A stretch of DNA of 64,000 nucleotides, from NCBI GenBank assembly GCA_963969395.1, contig OZ017799.1, positions 17,796,501 to 17,860,500 of the forward strand. Direction: 5' to 3'. Below the pieces are notes generated by a model, which was not told the DNA's origin, made no database searches, and saw only the letters and a program-made list of their open reading frames with translations. Positions 1-11,024 of the stretch are shown here, piece by piece. The first letter of the stretch is position 1. Each line of letters begins with the position of its first letter. The DNA is from Pseudoscleropodium purum. Its lineage: Eukaryota; Streptophyta; Bryopsida; Hypnales; Brachytheciaceae. The translations under genes were made by a program, and so were the position numbers.

Positions 1-77
1 GTTCTTGAAGGAGAAGCGACGAAAGTCAATGAATCGGGAAAAGGAAAAGCTCGGGACTAAGAATACAATACCCGGGC

Positions 78-1385
78 ATGCCTCAAACCGCTACAACCGT
101 AGTTACCAAGACAGGATTGTGTGATAGTGATACTATTCACCAAGATCCAGGGGAGACTCCAGCTCCAAACTACCTCCGCGCGACCATTGAACCAAATGCA
201 CACTTAACATTGAGTGCTTGCATTAATTCGGTTGCAGCCAAAACTCTTGTGGACTCGGGTGCTACCGATGTTTTCATGCACCATAATTTTGTTAGACAAT
301 GCGGAGCGGAAATGAAGCTTAAAGTGGTGCTACGAGAAGTCCAGGTCATTGATGGTAGGGTCATCAACTCGGGACTTATCACTCATGAAGCAACAATAAA
401 CTTGTAGGTAGGAAATCATTGTGAGGTAGTGGTGGCCGATATAACCAACACGGGGCAGTATTCTTGCATTTTGGAAACGTCTTGGTTGATTCGCCATAAC
501 CCTGCCATTCGGTGGTCACAGAAGGAGGTGATTTTTGAATCAAAATACTGCCTGGAGAATTGTTTTCAACTGATAGGGAAAGGTCAAAGATCGAAGGGGG
601 TCGACGTTGACGAGCTATTGAGTGCTCTACAAGATAGGGAGATTGCTGCTGTCACCTTGTTGGAGCATTTAAGCTCGACGACTGTTAGGAAAGGAAAGGA
701 CAACCGTGGGTCCCGAGCAAATACCTGGGGTGGACCAGGAGCGACTGCTAGTTTGACGGCCAGGGCGATTGCAGACGTAAAGACCGGACAGGGGGCAACT
801 AACAATCCATCGGCCTTGTCGTCAGATAAGCCTTTTGGAATTCCAGGTTGTACGAAATCTCAGCTCCAGACCCCAAAGTACGCCTGGATTTCAGCGCCAG
901 CGTTTCGATTGTTCCAAAAGGGAGCTGAATTATACATGTTGGAGGTATCAGACCTAGCTGAGATAAGTGAAAATAATGAACCACTTGCAGAACATATCCT
1001 AGTGGAATACCAAGATTTGTATGAGGTATTTAGTGAAAAAGCCTCCAATGATTTACCGAACCATAGTGCATCAGATATGAAAATAGAGTTTAAGGAAGGC
1101 CAAGAACCTCGCAACACGGGTTTGCGTCCTATGTCACCTCTCGAATTGGAGGAGCTTTGAAAATATCTTGAGGAAAATTTAGGTAAGGGATGGATACGAC
1201 GTTCCAAATCATCGGTTTCCACTCCTATAGTATTTGCCCGAAAAAAAGACGGATCTATAAGACTTTGTATCGACTACAGGAATTTAAACAAAGTAACAGT
1301 AAAAAACCAGTATCCCCTTCCATTGATTCCTAAGTTAACGGATCGATTGGCGGGGGCGAAGATATTTACAAAATTGGATATTAGG
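78..1385 (+). pseudogene. pol: Chromovirus pol, protease and 5' part of reverse transcriptase (broken)
   Basis: The retropepsin motif LVDSGATDVF is visible about 55 codons in, so this is the aspartic protease that cleaves Gag-Pol. The same frame continues past a TAG at 405-407 and a TGA at 1158-1160 into the start of reverse transcriptase, with the segments [20 protein letters not shown] and TKLDI. Both stops are C-to-T type changes, as expected from decay of a methylated transposon. The frame is cut after TKLDIR at 1385 by the hAT MITE at 1386-1697 and resumes in phase at 1706. No zinc knuckle is visible upstream of the protease in this window. Confidence 0.8.
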
Positions 1386-1705
1386 CAGGGTTGACGAATC
1401 TCTACGTCCGCCCCAAAATAGCGTCCGTAATCCGGATGTCCGGACACACGAACGCTAGCGGATGCAGCATCCGTCCCGCCGTCGGAAGGCGGACGGGCGA
1501 GGTGGGGCGGATGGACAGGGCGGACGGCTCGAGGTGGACGCCCAGATCGTGCGGACCAAATCAATCCGCGTGTCGATCGGACGGGTATCGGGGCGGACGG
1601 GCAGACAGGCGAACGCTACGTCCGCCGACCGTGAATGTCAGCGGACGCTGCGGACACAACGTCCGCATCCGGACGTCCGGACGTCGTGTCAACCCTGATA
1701 TTAGG
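1378..1705 (+). mobile_element. hAT-type MITE (312 bp) with 8-bp target duplication
   Basis: The element at 1386-1697 starts CAGGGTTGAC and ends GTCAACCCTG, a 10-bp perfect terminal inverted repeat. It is flanked by an exact 8-bp direct repeat ATATTAGG (1378-1385 and 1698-1705). CAGGG ends with 8-bp target duplications are diagnostic of the hAT superfamily. The interior is GC-rich and full of CGGACG/CGTCCG motifs, plausibly subterminal transposase sites. It encodes nothing convincing; the ORF across it is chance coding plus flanking RT. Removing it with one target copy restores the RT frame. Confidence 0.92.
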
Positions 1706-4018
1706 CAGGCATATCACCGATTACGAATGGCAATGGGCCATGAATTTAAGACCACATTTAAGACACGCTATGGATTATTTGAATACTTAGTGATGCCCTT
1801 TGGCTTGACAAATGCTCCCGCTCAATTCCAAGCACATATGCAAGGTATTTTTCATGATCTTTTTGATATTTTGGTTGTTATATATTTAGATGACATCCTT
1901 ATTTTTTCCAAGAATATAAAGGAACATCAACTTATTGTAAGAGAGGTTCTTCAACGATTACATAAGCATGGCCTCTATGCTAAAGCTTCAAAATGCCAGT
2001 TTCAAAGCTCCGTTGAGTTTTTGGGCATGATTGTGTCAAAAAATGGATTGGAAATGTGTTAAGACAAGATTCAAGCTATTCTAGAATGGCCCGTGCCCAC
2101 TAATATTAAAGAAGTTCAATCCTTTTTAGGATTTGCTAACTTTTACTGTCGATTCATTCTCGATTATTCAAAAATAACCGTCCCTCTTACAGCTTTGACA
2201 CACAAGGATACAAAATTTGAATGGAACCATACAACTGAAGAAGCATTCAAAGAATTACAATCACGGTTTACAAAGGCACTAGTGCTTATTCACCCTGATT
2301 TTCAACGACCCTTTATTATTGAAACCGACGCCTTTAATAGTGCAATAGGAGGAATTCTATCCCAACGTGGTGACGACAGACATTTACACCCATGCGCATA
2401 TCGAAGTTCTAAAATGCAACCCGCAGAACAAAACTACGACATCTATGACAAGGAATTGCTCAATATTGTATTAGCTTTCCAAGATTGGCGCGTGTACCTC
2501 GAGGGGTCGCCACATCAAATACGGGTAATCTCTGACCATAAGAATTTGAAACATTTTTTAACAACTAAACAACTTAATAGGCGACAAGCTCGATGGGCCG
2601 AGCAACTCTTGGTTTTTAACTTTGAAATTCAACATCGACCGGGATTTTTGAATGGCCGAGCCGACATGCTCTCACGACGTACTGATGTCTCACACAATGT
2701 AAATATGGATCCAAAACTATTGCTACGCTTGGCAGCATTGGAATCATGTACACCGGTGTGGAGTGACACCCACATCATGGACAATATTAAAATGGCTCTT
2801 CATGAAGACACCTCTCTCCAGCCAATACTAGCCTTTTTTACAAATGGACCAGACAAATCACCAATTGATATTCGTCGAAGATTCCAAGCTTATAATATGA
2901 AAGATGGAATACTTTACTTTCACAATGCAGTCTATGTACCAAATGATGCCGAACTACAACGACAAATACTACGATCTAGACACGACACTCCTAGTGCAAG
3001 GCATCAAGGTCGAGCGAAGATAGTGGATTTAGTAGCTAAGACATTTTATTGGCCCACTTTACGAAAATATGTCCACCGCTACGTAGACAGCTGTGACTTA
3101 TGTCAAAGGTCAAAACCCACACATCATAGCCGCTACGGCTTGATGCAACCAATTCCCGCAACAGAGGCACCATGGAAGCGAGTTTCGGTGGATTTTATTG
3201 TCAAATTACCGAATAGCAATACATTTGATTCAATCATGGTAGTGGTCGACAAGAATACTAAACTAGCACATTTTATAGCTACAAATGAAACAATTGACTC
3301 TTATGAGACGGCTACATTATACTTACACCACATTTGGAAACACCATGGCACTCCAGATGAAATTATATCGAATCGAGGTCCAGTTTTTGTTTCAAAATTT
3401 ATGAAACGAATGAATCACCTTCTTTGTATTCAAACATCTACAACTACGGCATTTCACCCACAATCAGATGGCCAAACAGAAAGAATAAACCAAATACTTG
3501 AGCAGTTCTTAAGAATGTTTACATCCACGCGACAAGACGATTGGTCTGACCTTCTTCCAATCGCAGAATTTGCTTACAACAATTCAACTCATTCCGCCAC
3601 TGGTTTCTCACCATTCTACGCAACTTACGGGTATCACCAGTCAATATCGTTCATGAATCCTTCTACATCGACAGTTCCTATAGCAGAAGACAGAGTTAAA
3701 GAATTACAACAAATTCACGAGGAGGTCAAGACTATGATTAAACTTGCAGCAGACCAAGCCAAACGTGACTATGATCTTGGGGTGCACATGCAACCTTCTT
3801 TCGAATTGGGGGAAAAAGTATTATTACGACATGAGAATATCAAAACAACAGCCCCGAGCAAAAAGCTGGCTTCGAAATTCCTTGGCCCGTTCCCTGTCAT
3901 TTCCAAGCTATCGGATTTGGTTTATCAACTTAAGTTACCTAAGACTCTCTGTATTCATAACGTCTTTCATGTCTCTTGTCTGGAAAAATACAAACAGGAC
4001 ACAATTGAAGGCTACTGA
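1706..4018 (+). pseudogene. pol: Chromovirus pol, reverse transcriptase, RNase H and integrase (broken)
   Basis: The frame resumes after the MITE with the RT core (MPFGLTNAPAQFQ and the catalytic box YLDDILIFS), then the RNase H region (ETDAFNSAIGGILSQ, YDKELLNIV), then the integrase zinc finger ending CDLCQRS and the catalytic core. A TAA at 2060-2062 interrupts RT and a TGA at 4016-4018 separates integrase from the chromodomain. The second catalytic acid of integrase, normally in SDRGPVF, reads SNRGPVF at about 3367-3387, an Asp-to-Asn change expected to abolish strand transfer. This product would copy RNA into DNA and integrate it; this copy cannot. Confidence 0.88.
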
Positions 4019-4522
4019 AAAAATCGACCACCACCAATTTTAACACCTAAGGGGGATCTGGAATGGGAGGCACATAAAGTTTTAGATTCCCAACTAAGCA
4101 GCTGCTGGAAAAAATTGCAATACTTGGTCGCATGGGAGGGGTACGGGCCTGAAGAAAATTCTTGGGAGCCGGCTGACCACCTTTACAATGCTCCTGATCT
4201 TGTCGCCGAATTCCACCAACTGCATCCGGATGCACCGCGACAGAACAGTTTGAGCTTCGGTCGACAAACAACGAATCATGAGTTGCACGAAATTTCCTCT
4301 ATAAAAGGGGGGGGTAATGTCATGACTCCGTCAAGCCAGCTAGACGGGATTTCGAACATCGGAGTGACTAGTCACAAACCAGGGTTCATTCGGGGCAGTT
4401 ACCTCGAGGTAGTTACTGGACAACTTCGAAGTAGTTATAGAGAAACGGAAGAGCCGTTCCTGAGCATCGGGATAAAGCCCAGTGAGGGGGGCATTGTCCC
4501 TCACTACGACATTCTAATCTGA
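4019..4522 (+). pseudogene. Chromodomain at the pol C-terminus
   Basis: In the same frame as integrase, after the TGA at 4016, the segments EWEAHKVLDS and LQYLVAWEGYGPEENSWEP form a classical retroelement chromodomain. In chromoviruses this module sits at the integrase C-terminus and steers insertion to particular chromatin. The frame runs on through the purine tract and into the LTR to a stop at 4520-4522, so the LTR part is probably not meaningful. It places the element in the chromovirus branch of Ty3/gypsy. Confidence 0.8.
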
Positions 4523-4740
4523 TTACTTGATTCGTACAATGAGCCAGCTCGTATGTGTTCGGTGGATCCTGTTTCGTAGCCTGTGATTCTGATATGAATA
4601 TCGATAGTTTCCAGTCTGAGGGTTTGTAGATGATTCCGTGATTCCCTCAGGCTGTGAAGACCATAAATCTTAATGAAGCATCGGCAAAATCGGTATTACG
4701 AACTGGAGTCTCAATAGAAAGCCCTCCAAATAGGATCACT
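4318..4740 (+). repeat. Presumed 3' LTR of chromovirus remnant 1
   Basis: TGTCATGACTCC begins directly after the purine run and TAA at 4302-4317, the expected position of the 3' LTR. No second copy is present in the window, so the right boundary cannot be set; 4740 marks where the sequence becomes plain AT-rich spacer. Confidence 0.45.
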
Positions 4741-5107
4741 CTTAGATTTCTAGATTAGTTTCCTTTTTGGTGTGATTCCTTGCTTTTGGAGTTAGATCTT
4801 TTTTTATTGTGGCTCATAGCTTGTCCATTTGTAATATCTTTATTTTATATTTAGGACCTATGTTTATCTTTTTTAGGGACAAAATTGGAGATCCAAATAG
4901 TCTTATAGTCTTATATAGGTTATGGAAATTAGGGAGCCATCTATGCTAAAATGAAATGTATTCGAAGTTAGCGCAAGGTGACAAGTTTGTAAAACAATCA
5001 ACGTGTAAATATATGATACTCTTCAAAGTTTTGAAGACCCATTTTCAAATACCGCTAAAATTAACCTCATGTACTATTCAAATTCTCCAAAACTATTGCA
5101 TATGCCA

Positions 5108-5445
5108 ACATTGAGTTTCTACGTGATTACGGGCACCAGTTGCATAACAATCGCGGCAATGTCCTTCATTGAGATTCTTACAACTTCATTGAGAATCTTT
5201 TATGCTATTGCATCTCTATTATATGTTGTTGCATCTTTAAAGTAACGTTGAGTTTCTGCATGATCACTACTCTAGTTGCATAACAATCAAGGCTACATCT
5301 TGGACCTTTGAGATTCTTACAACTTTATTGAGAGTCTCATATGCTATTACATCTCTAAAGTAACGTTGAGTTTTGCATAATCACTAGTAGCATTCTAGAC
5401 CTTTGAGATTCTTACAACTTCATTGAAAGTCTCTAATACTAGGCT
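5108..5445 (+). repeat. Imperfect tandem repeat, three units
   Basis: Units begin at about 5108, 5245 and 5363 with ACATTGAGTTTCT or ACGTTGAGTTT. They share GTTGCATAACAATC, GAGATTCTTACAACTT and a GAGAGTCTC-like segment. Unit lengths differ (about 137, 118 and 80 bp), so this is a decayed array. No coding potential is seen. Confidence 0.65.
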
Positions 5446-5599
5446 AGATCTAAACACTATAATAAAATATGGGAAAAAAAACTCGAAGTAGAATGACAAC
5501 TACGATTTTTCCGTCACGTTTTTGTAACAATGGAATTCTTTGCAAAAAAATTGCAAAATCATTAGCAGTCGCTTTTTTTTCCCATTATCAATCACATAT

Positions 5600-6960
5600 G
5601 AAATTTGGTATAAATATACATATATATATATACACACACATATATGCGTGCGCTTCCCCGGTCATACATGCATGCCCATTTATTCTATATCTACATATAT
5701 GCGTGCGTACAATGTATCCTAACCCACACAGTTGTTTACATACCTTTTTAGCTATCTTCTTCCATTCAACACTCTATTAATTCAAATTGTGTTATGTGTT
5801 TATATATGTGTCATGCATACATATAGTATTACCGTTTGCATCCTTTTTCTTTTTAGTGTACTCTAATTAATTCAACTACAATATATATATATATATATAT
5901 ATATATGCATACTTTCCTTTTACACATATATGCGTGCTCACCATGTATTTGATGTGCATTGTTCCTATGCATATGTATTTTGCACAAACGTTTGTAACCT
6001 TACATATACATGCATGCATGCACGCATGTGGTTTATAACGTTTTCAACCACATGCATGTGCAATGGTAACTGTACGCATGCGACCTCATGTTGATTTAGA
6101 ATCGTACATGTGTGCACCATGTTTTCAAGCAAGTGCATATGTACATGCACGTTCATTTGTAATCAAATGTGAGCACACGTATGTTTTCAATGAATTACGT
6201 ACACCCAAGTACATTAATTTCTAACCATATGTGGGTGCACACACGTTTTCAACCAAATACATGTATACGCACATGGTCATTTGTAATTGTATCCATGCAT
6301 ATACACAAATTTTTAAGTATAGTCACATGCAAGTGCGTTATTTGTAATTGTGTGAGCGTACACATTTTAATTTGCATACACACATGCACATATGTTCATT
6401 CAAAAAGATTTGTGCACCCGCACACTTCTACAAGTATGTACTCACACACGCTCCTAGTTGTATGCACACGTGCACACATACATTTGAAATTGTTTATGTG
6501 CACACACACAATTGTATGTGTATACACACACACTCTCATGTTTGTATCCCAATGTGCATGCGCACTCATGTTTGTATCTCTATACACATATGCACTCATA
6601 TTAGTTCAAAATATTTTGTACGCACACATATACTTTTGAAACCATTAGTGCAGATGCATAAATGTTTTAAACATGAGTAGATGCACATAAAATTCTGAAA
6701 TAACATAGATGTGTATAAGCATTTATGAATACAAACATGTACACATCCAAGATAAATCTCTATATGCACACATTCACTTTACATATTCAAACACATTTTC
6801 TAAGAATACATTCACATGTGCACGTTACAAACACATTAAAACACAAACAAGATGAAAAAGTGCACATTCACATTGGGTCCAATTCAACACTTCAACTATA
6901 TATGCACTATAAATCTAAAAAGACCCATGAATGACATATGTAAGGTACTATAACTATGCA
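5600..6960. repeat. Cryptically simple TG/CA/TA alternating tract
   Basis: About 1.3 kb dominated by alternating purine-pyrimidine words (ACACAC, GTGTGC, TGCATGCATG, ACATATATGC, (AT)n at about 5882-5905). It is not a clean microsatellite; units drift continuously. Alternating tracts of this type can adopt left-handed DNA in vitro; that is inference here. Confidence 0.75.
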
Positions 6961-7666
6961 CACACAAAGACATCTAATACATTAAACTTGTATAATAAGG
7001 TACCTACCTACATTATACACAGTGAGCACTTTTACACACTATAGAATTTGCATTATGACTAGGCATACAATACAATACATGGTTTGATTTAGCATTTTAT
7101 AAGCCACATAGAGGTAATACAAATTGTATTACCTTCTATGTATTGTGTCTGAAGTTCAATGAGGTTTCTGTGATTCTAAAATATCACCTTCCCTGTCATA
7201 AACTTCCAATCTCTTACATATTAGCCTATGTGCTTGTCGCAGCTTAGAATTTTGATTTTCTTAGTATACACCCAAATAGGAACGGAAACTAGTCATTAGC
7301 TAACCGGATCCGATTAGGTGGGGGAGGAAAACTCAGAATTAGCACCGAACGTGAAGTAGTGGGCTTCTTGGATCCAATCCGGTCAGGAGTAACTAACGAC
7401 GGAAACGAAATGTAACACGGATTAGGTCTAGGACCGGATGATGATGATGAACCGGATTATGATGACAAACCGGAAAGGGTCCAGGGACTATAAAAGGAGG
7501 AGCTTTCACTGTTGCACCCCCTTTTAGAAACTCGACCTTGAGCGTGCGCGGTTGAGTTTTTGTCGTTTGTGCGTCTGTGCGTTTGTGTTTTGTCTGTTCT
7601 GCTTCCGGTTGAGATCGGAGAGAGGAAGTGAGGAACGGGACGTGCGGCTAGGAGAGAGTGAGGTAG

Positions 7667-7672
7667 ATGTGA
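7667..7672 (+). promoter_or_regulatory. AUG-UGA minimal upstream ORF before the LTR ORF
   Basis: ATG is followed immediately by TGA, with its stop 6 nt before the ATG of the LTR gene at 7679. The same ATGTGA is in LTR2, LTR3, LTR6, LTR7, LTR8 and LTR9. The LTR4/LTR5/LTR10/LTR11 subfamily reads ATTGG there and lacks it. Start-stop elements can stall ribosomes in plant leaders; the function here is inferred. Confidence 0.45.
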
Positions 7673-7678
7673 GTGGGA

Positions 7679-9337
7679 ATGCCTCAGCTACGTAGGTCGA
7701 GGCAAGCGAGTCCCTCTGGAGGCGAGGTGAAGCTCCGGAAAGTCATTCCGGTTATTCCCTCCACAGAGCCGGAAAAGGCTGAACTCATGGATGATCTCAG
7801 ATCCATGGGTTGCGTAGGGTTTGCCGAGAAACCTTGGGGTTTTAGGGAGGAGAGAATGGTCAAGGAGCTCCTCGGAAAGTTGTCCAACCAGTTTGACAAC
7901 ACCGTGAGGGGAGCTCCCGTCAGCTGGAACGAGGGGATGTGGAGAGCGGTTTACGGTTTCCGGGCAGGAGGTTTGGGAATGGCGAGCCGGAAGGATGAGT
8001 TTGTCCGAGGGAAGTTCAAGGGAGCCGTCAACCCGAAGGACGGATACGCGGTCGAGGATTGCTTGGACGACCGACACCGTCGGCTCCTGCAATTACTGGT
8101 TCCGGTTCTTCACCCGGAAAAGCCGACCAGGGTGACGATCACCCTAGGCAACACCATTTTCGGTGCCCTCAGTGGTACCCGGAAAGTGGACTGGGCACGG
8201 ATCATTTCCGATCTCGTGGCCCAGCTTGTTAGTAGGGTTGGGAAGAAAAGGGCCACTCCATTGTGCCCTTACCTCTTCCACCTCTATCGGGAGAACCAAG
8301 TCCTCACCAACATAGAGGAGAAGGCGTGGAAGACGCAGGAAGTGCTCCTGAAGTATGGGGAGTCGGAGACGGATGACGAAGCGGAATCCGATTCCGAGTC
8401 AGACCGGGAGTCCAGCGAGGAAGAGGAGGAGCCGATGCCGCCGATCAAGCGACAGAAGCTGACGCCTCCACACAAGCGCGGGACGGCTCCCGGTCAAGAC
8501 AAACCGGCCCCGGAGGAGAAACCGGAAGCCGAGAAGACCAATTCCGGGGGAGATCCGGATATGCAAGATCCGTTCAACGGTCTGATCAACGTCCTCTGCA
8601 ACATCAGGGCAGATTGGGAGGTGAAGCACAGGACGCTTGCGGCAATCGGCAAGTTGGTGGGTGCTGCACCGGACAGCAACTTGGCGGAACAAGTGGCGCA
8701 ATGCATCACGAATCCGGAAGAGACCCGGAAGCAGGAAGCCGAGATCCGCCGGTTGCAGGAGGAGGTAGATAAACTGAAGGCAACACTTTTCGCCTATCAG
8801 GAAGACGTGACGGCCGCTCGGGAGATGGCGGAGGAGACTCGGAAGGTGGCCGAGCAGATCAAGACGGTCCTGGGAGAGACCGGAACGGCAGCGGCCAAGG
8901 CGAAGCTCTTCGACGAGAAGATCCACGAAGAGAAGAAACTATCCGGTTCCCGGATGGTCCGGATTCTCGCGGACTTCGCCGAGCAGGTGGAGACGGCAAT
9001 GGTGGAGGGGCGGAAGGCAGCGGACCGGATCGAGGAGAGCAGCCGGAAGCTGACGGGAGCGACGTGCGACAAAGGTATTCACCTTTCGGACATCTCTCTA
9101 CCGGACCTCTTTCCGGATGCAACTATGGCAAAGGACAGGAAGGATTGGACTCCCGAGTCCAAGAAGTTTGCACGGACTGGGACTCCGGGCACGAGACCGG
9201 ATATCACCATCGACCTGGAGTCTCCACCCGGACCGAATCCTGCGGAGGGGGAACGGGTTCGGAATTTGAGCGAAGTCTTCGAGGAGCTAACCCCGGAGGT
9301 CGGAAGCCCGACAATAGGATCTAGAGTTGTAGGGTAG
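7679..9337 (+). CDS. LTR-encoded protein, LTR1 copy (intact, 552 aa)
   Basis: I do not recognise a named family with certainty. The start is the ATG at 7679 (MPQLRR); an upstream in-frame GTG is less likely. Residues 1-228 look globular, with GFAEKPWGFREERM near 49 and PYLFHLYRENQVL near 197-209. This part loosely recalls the 'putative plant transposon protein' domains, unconfirmed. Residues about 229-251 are very acidic (Asp/Ser/Glu), followed by a basic KRQK motif at about 257 that looks like a nuclear signal. Residues about 345-460 are heptad-rich and probably coiled coil. The tail is Pro/Ser-rich. There are no transmembrane segments, signal peptide, zinc knuckle or RT motifs. The gene lies wholly inside the LTR, about 190 nt after TATA box 1. 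Confidence 0.85.
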   Translation: MPQLRRSRQASPSGGEVKLRKVIPVIPSTEPEKAELMDDLRSMGCVGFAEKPWGFREERMVKELLGKLSNQFDNTVRGAPVSWNEGMWRAVYGFRAGGLGMASRKDEFVRGKFKGAVNPKDGYAVEDCLDDRHRRLLQLLVPVLHPEKPTRVTITLGNTIFGALSGTRKVDWARIISDLVAQLVSRVGKKRATPLCPYLFHLYRENQVLTNIEEKAWKTQEVLLKYGESETDDEAESDSESDRESSEEEEEPMPPIKRQKLTPPHKRGTAPGQDKPAPEEKPEAEKTNSGGDPDMQDPFNGLINVLCNIRADWEVKHRTLAAIGKLVGAAPDSNLAEQVAQCITNPEETRKQEAEIRRLQEEVDKLKATLFAYQEDVTAAREMAEETRKVAEQIKTVLGETGTAAAKAKLFDEKIHEEKKLSGSRMVRILADFAEQVETAMVEGRKAADRIEESSRKLTGATCDKGIHLSDISLPDLFPDATMAKDRKDWTPESKKFARTGTPGTRPDITIDLESPPGPNPAEGERVRNLSEVFEELTPEVGSPTIGSRVVG

Positions 9338-10942
9338 ATAGGATTTGAATTTCAGTTAGGAGTAGGAGCGGATCCGGATCCGGATCCGGCTCAATAGTAT
9401 TAGGTTAGACCAGAAGTTAGATTTAGGTGGAGGCGGACCCCCACGGGTTTTCCGCTCCTTTTTGTGCTTTTAGGGTTTTGACCCTTTGTATATAAATCGA
9501 TTCCTGCGATGGGAATTGGGAGTTTTTTCATTTTGCAAACTTCTTGTACCTTTCTTTTCTCCTCATTGTGTGTCTCTCTCTAGCGCGACAGGATTGTATG
9601 ATGTGGAGTTAGGATAGTACGAGTCGGTTTGCGAGTGATTTCTCCCCTTGGTGTTTATTTTCCGATCCAAGGTGCATGTGAGTAGGTACCGAAGAGTTGG
9701 GAGTGAACTTAATTCCTCAGCACGTCTAGAGTTTGAGATTCCGGGTGAGAAAGCCGTTGTTAGGCTAGGCGGGTAGGGAGGGATTCCTTAGCTGCGCTAG
9801 AACTCCCGGGTGGGAAATCCGGTCGAGTGTCCGATCTCCTGTGAGGTCTCACCACCCGTATGGGTAACGGAAGAACTTTAGTTGATGTTGGAACGGACGG
9901 GTGCACTTGTAACCACCTGTCTTCGCACGGATCGGAAGTAGCATCAAGGTCGTTGTAGTACGAGAGGGTCGAGTGTGGGGTCTTTGTGTGACCTACGACC
10001 CGGATTGCTATCTGGGTTGTTGTGAAGGACCAAACCGGATCCGGATTAGCTTAGGAGTTTAGAAGGTAGGACAGTGGGTCTTCAGCCACTATAAGTCACG
10101 GAAGGAGTGGTGGGCCTACCACTCTCAAAATTAAGCGGCGACCCCTCTGATGGTGAAACAGAGGCAAAACCAAACCGGATAGAATTACGAGTACAGGATG
10201 ACCATTCCGACCGGATTGGTCAGGACGGATTTCCAGGATCGGAAGTTGTGAGATCTTGGGATTTGGGTATTTGTATGGACCGGATAGTTAGTAGGACCGG
10301 AAGAAGGGGAAATCCGGTCTGTAGTTATCCGGTGTAGTGGTATTTCTGGTTCTAGATCTAGGACCGGAAAGTAAGATTGGCATACTGACTGAGCTTAACT
10401 GCTTAATAGAGCTAGATACTTCACAGGATCTCGTGGGTTCGATCTTTAGAGTCACTTAGTTATACTCTAGAGCGATTTTTGTGAGTATAATGGGGAATTG
10501 ACCTGCCCTGTGCTGCGACAGTGCTCAAGACCAAGAACAATGCACTATGGGTCTTACAATACAAATTGCTGCTTATACACGTAATTCCATTGAAATTCAA
10601 TGCAAAGCATTGAAATTCAATACATAATCTATAGTAAAGCTCCACAATTTCTTCCTACATTCACTAAGCAAGAAAACCTTCAGTAAGTAGGAAAACATTC
10701 ACTAATACCTCTGAGTTCGTTTGTGGATGACCATTCTGTGTCGAATTGCAGTCTTTGATCATCAGCAAACTGGTAATGGAAAGTCCCTCTTCATTCATTA
10801 ATGTAACACCTATTCCAATTCCCACACAAATCAATACCATTAAATTTAGGAAAAGATGACCACAAATGTGCATCGTCAAACTCACTTATGTATCCACCGC
10901 TTCCTAGCTATCATCTATTTACTTTAATATCTTCTGACGACC

Positions 10943-11024
10943 GTGCATCCGCTAGCGTCCGTGCGTCCGGACGTCTGGAAAACAGACGCTATTTTGGGGC
11001 GGACGTTGAGATTCATCAACCCTG
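10943..11024 (-). mobile_element. hAT MITE fragment (one terminus)
   Basis: Read on the minus strand this begins CAGGGTTGATGAATCTC and continues with the CCGCCCCAAAATAGCGTC block seen at 1405-1425. It matches the left end of the 1386-1697 MITE for about 80 bp and stops near GCGGATGCA. No opposite terminus or 8-bp duplication is seen, so it is a truncated copy. Confidence 0.75.

Larger units (their letters stand above)
1..4740 (+). mobile_element. Ty3/gypsy chromovirus remnant 1, truncated by the window edge
   Basis: This is the internal region and presumed 3' LTR of a Ty3/gypsy chromovirus. The domain order on the plus strand is protease, reverse transcriptase, RNase H, integrase and chromodomain, followed by a purine run at 4302-4314 and then TGTCATGACTCC at 4318, taken as the start of the 3' LTR. 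The 5' LTR and gag lie outside the window. The pol frame carries four nonsense codons (405, 1158, 2060, 4016) and a hAT MITE, so the copy is dead. The right end near 4740 is a guess; I found no clear CA end or target duplication. Confidence 0.8.
4741..7229. other. Non-coding spacer
   Basis: No convincing gene. It contains the imperfect tandem repeat at 5108-5445 and the long TG/CA-alternating tract at about 5600-6960. The ORFs of 60-156 codons in the latter are products of simple sequence (runs of His, Thr, Val, Cys) and are not credible. Between 6961 and 7229 I see nothing. Confidence 0.7.
7230..10525 (+). mobile_element. LTR1, solo LTR with 5-bp target duplication
   Basis: The LTR occupies 7235-10520 (3,286 bp), beginning TGTCGCAGC and ending GCTGCGACA. 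The exact 5-bp duplication GTGCT lies at 7230-7234 and 10521-10525. No PBS or gag-pol follows, so this is a solo LTR left by LTR-LTR recombination. It keeps TATA box 1 (7489-7495), an intact ORF, the (GGATCC)3 palindromic array after the ORF and the second TATA motif. Confidence 0.93.

Noticed and set aside
1391..1697. Arg/Gly-rich ORF through the MITE fused to RT
   Set aside because: It is translation of the MITE's GC-rich interior; removing the MITE restores normal RT sequence.
5469..6680. Several 60-156-codon ORFs in the TG/CA tract
   Set aside because: Composition is dictated by simple repeats, the frames overlap on both strands, and no domain is present.
8399..8926. A 175-codon antisense ORF repeated in every LTR copy, plus 203-, 91-, 87- and 72-codon antisense ORFs
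   Set aside because: They mirror the conserved sense gene and its codon composition, are absent or broken where the sense gene has drifted, and contain no recognisable domain.
9946..9975. Sarcin-ricin-loop-like AGTACGAGAGG in the LTR
   Set aside because: Eleven bases resemble large-subunit rRNA but nothing around them does; treated as chance.
7235..10520. The 3.3-kb units as independent DNA transposons with TGTCGCAGC terminal inverted repeats
   Set aside because: Two copies flank a PBS, gag-pol and PPT at the exact expected positions and share one target duplication, so they are LTRs. The short inverted ends are normal for LTRs.
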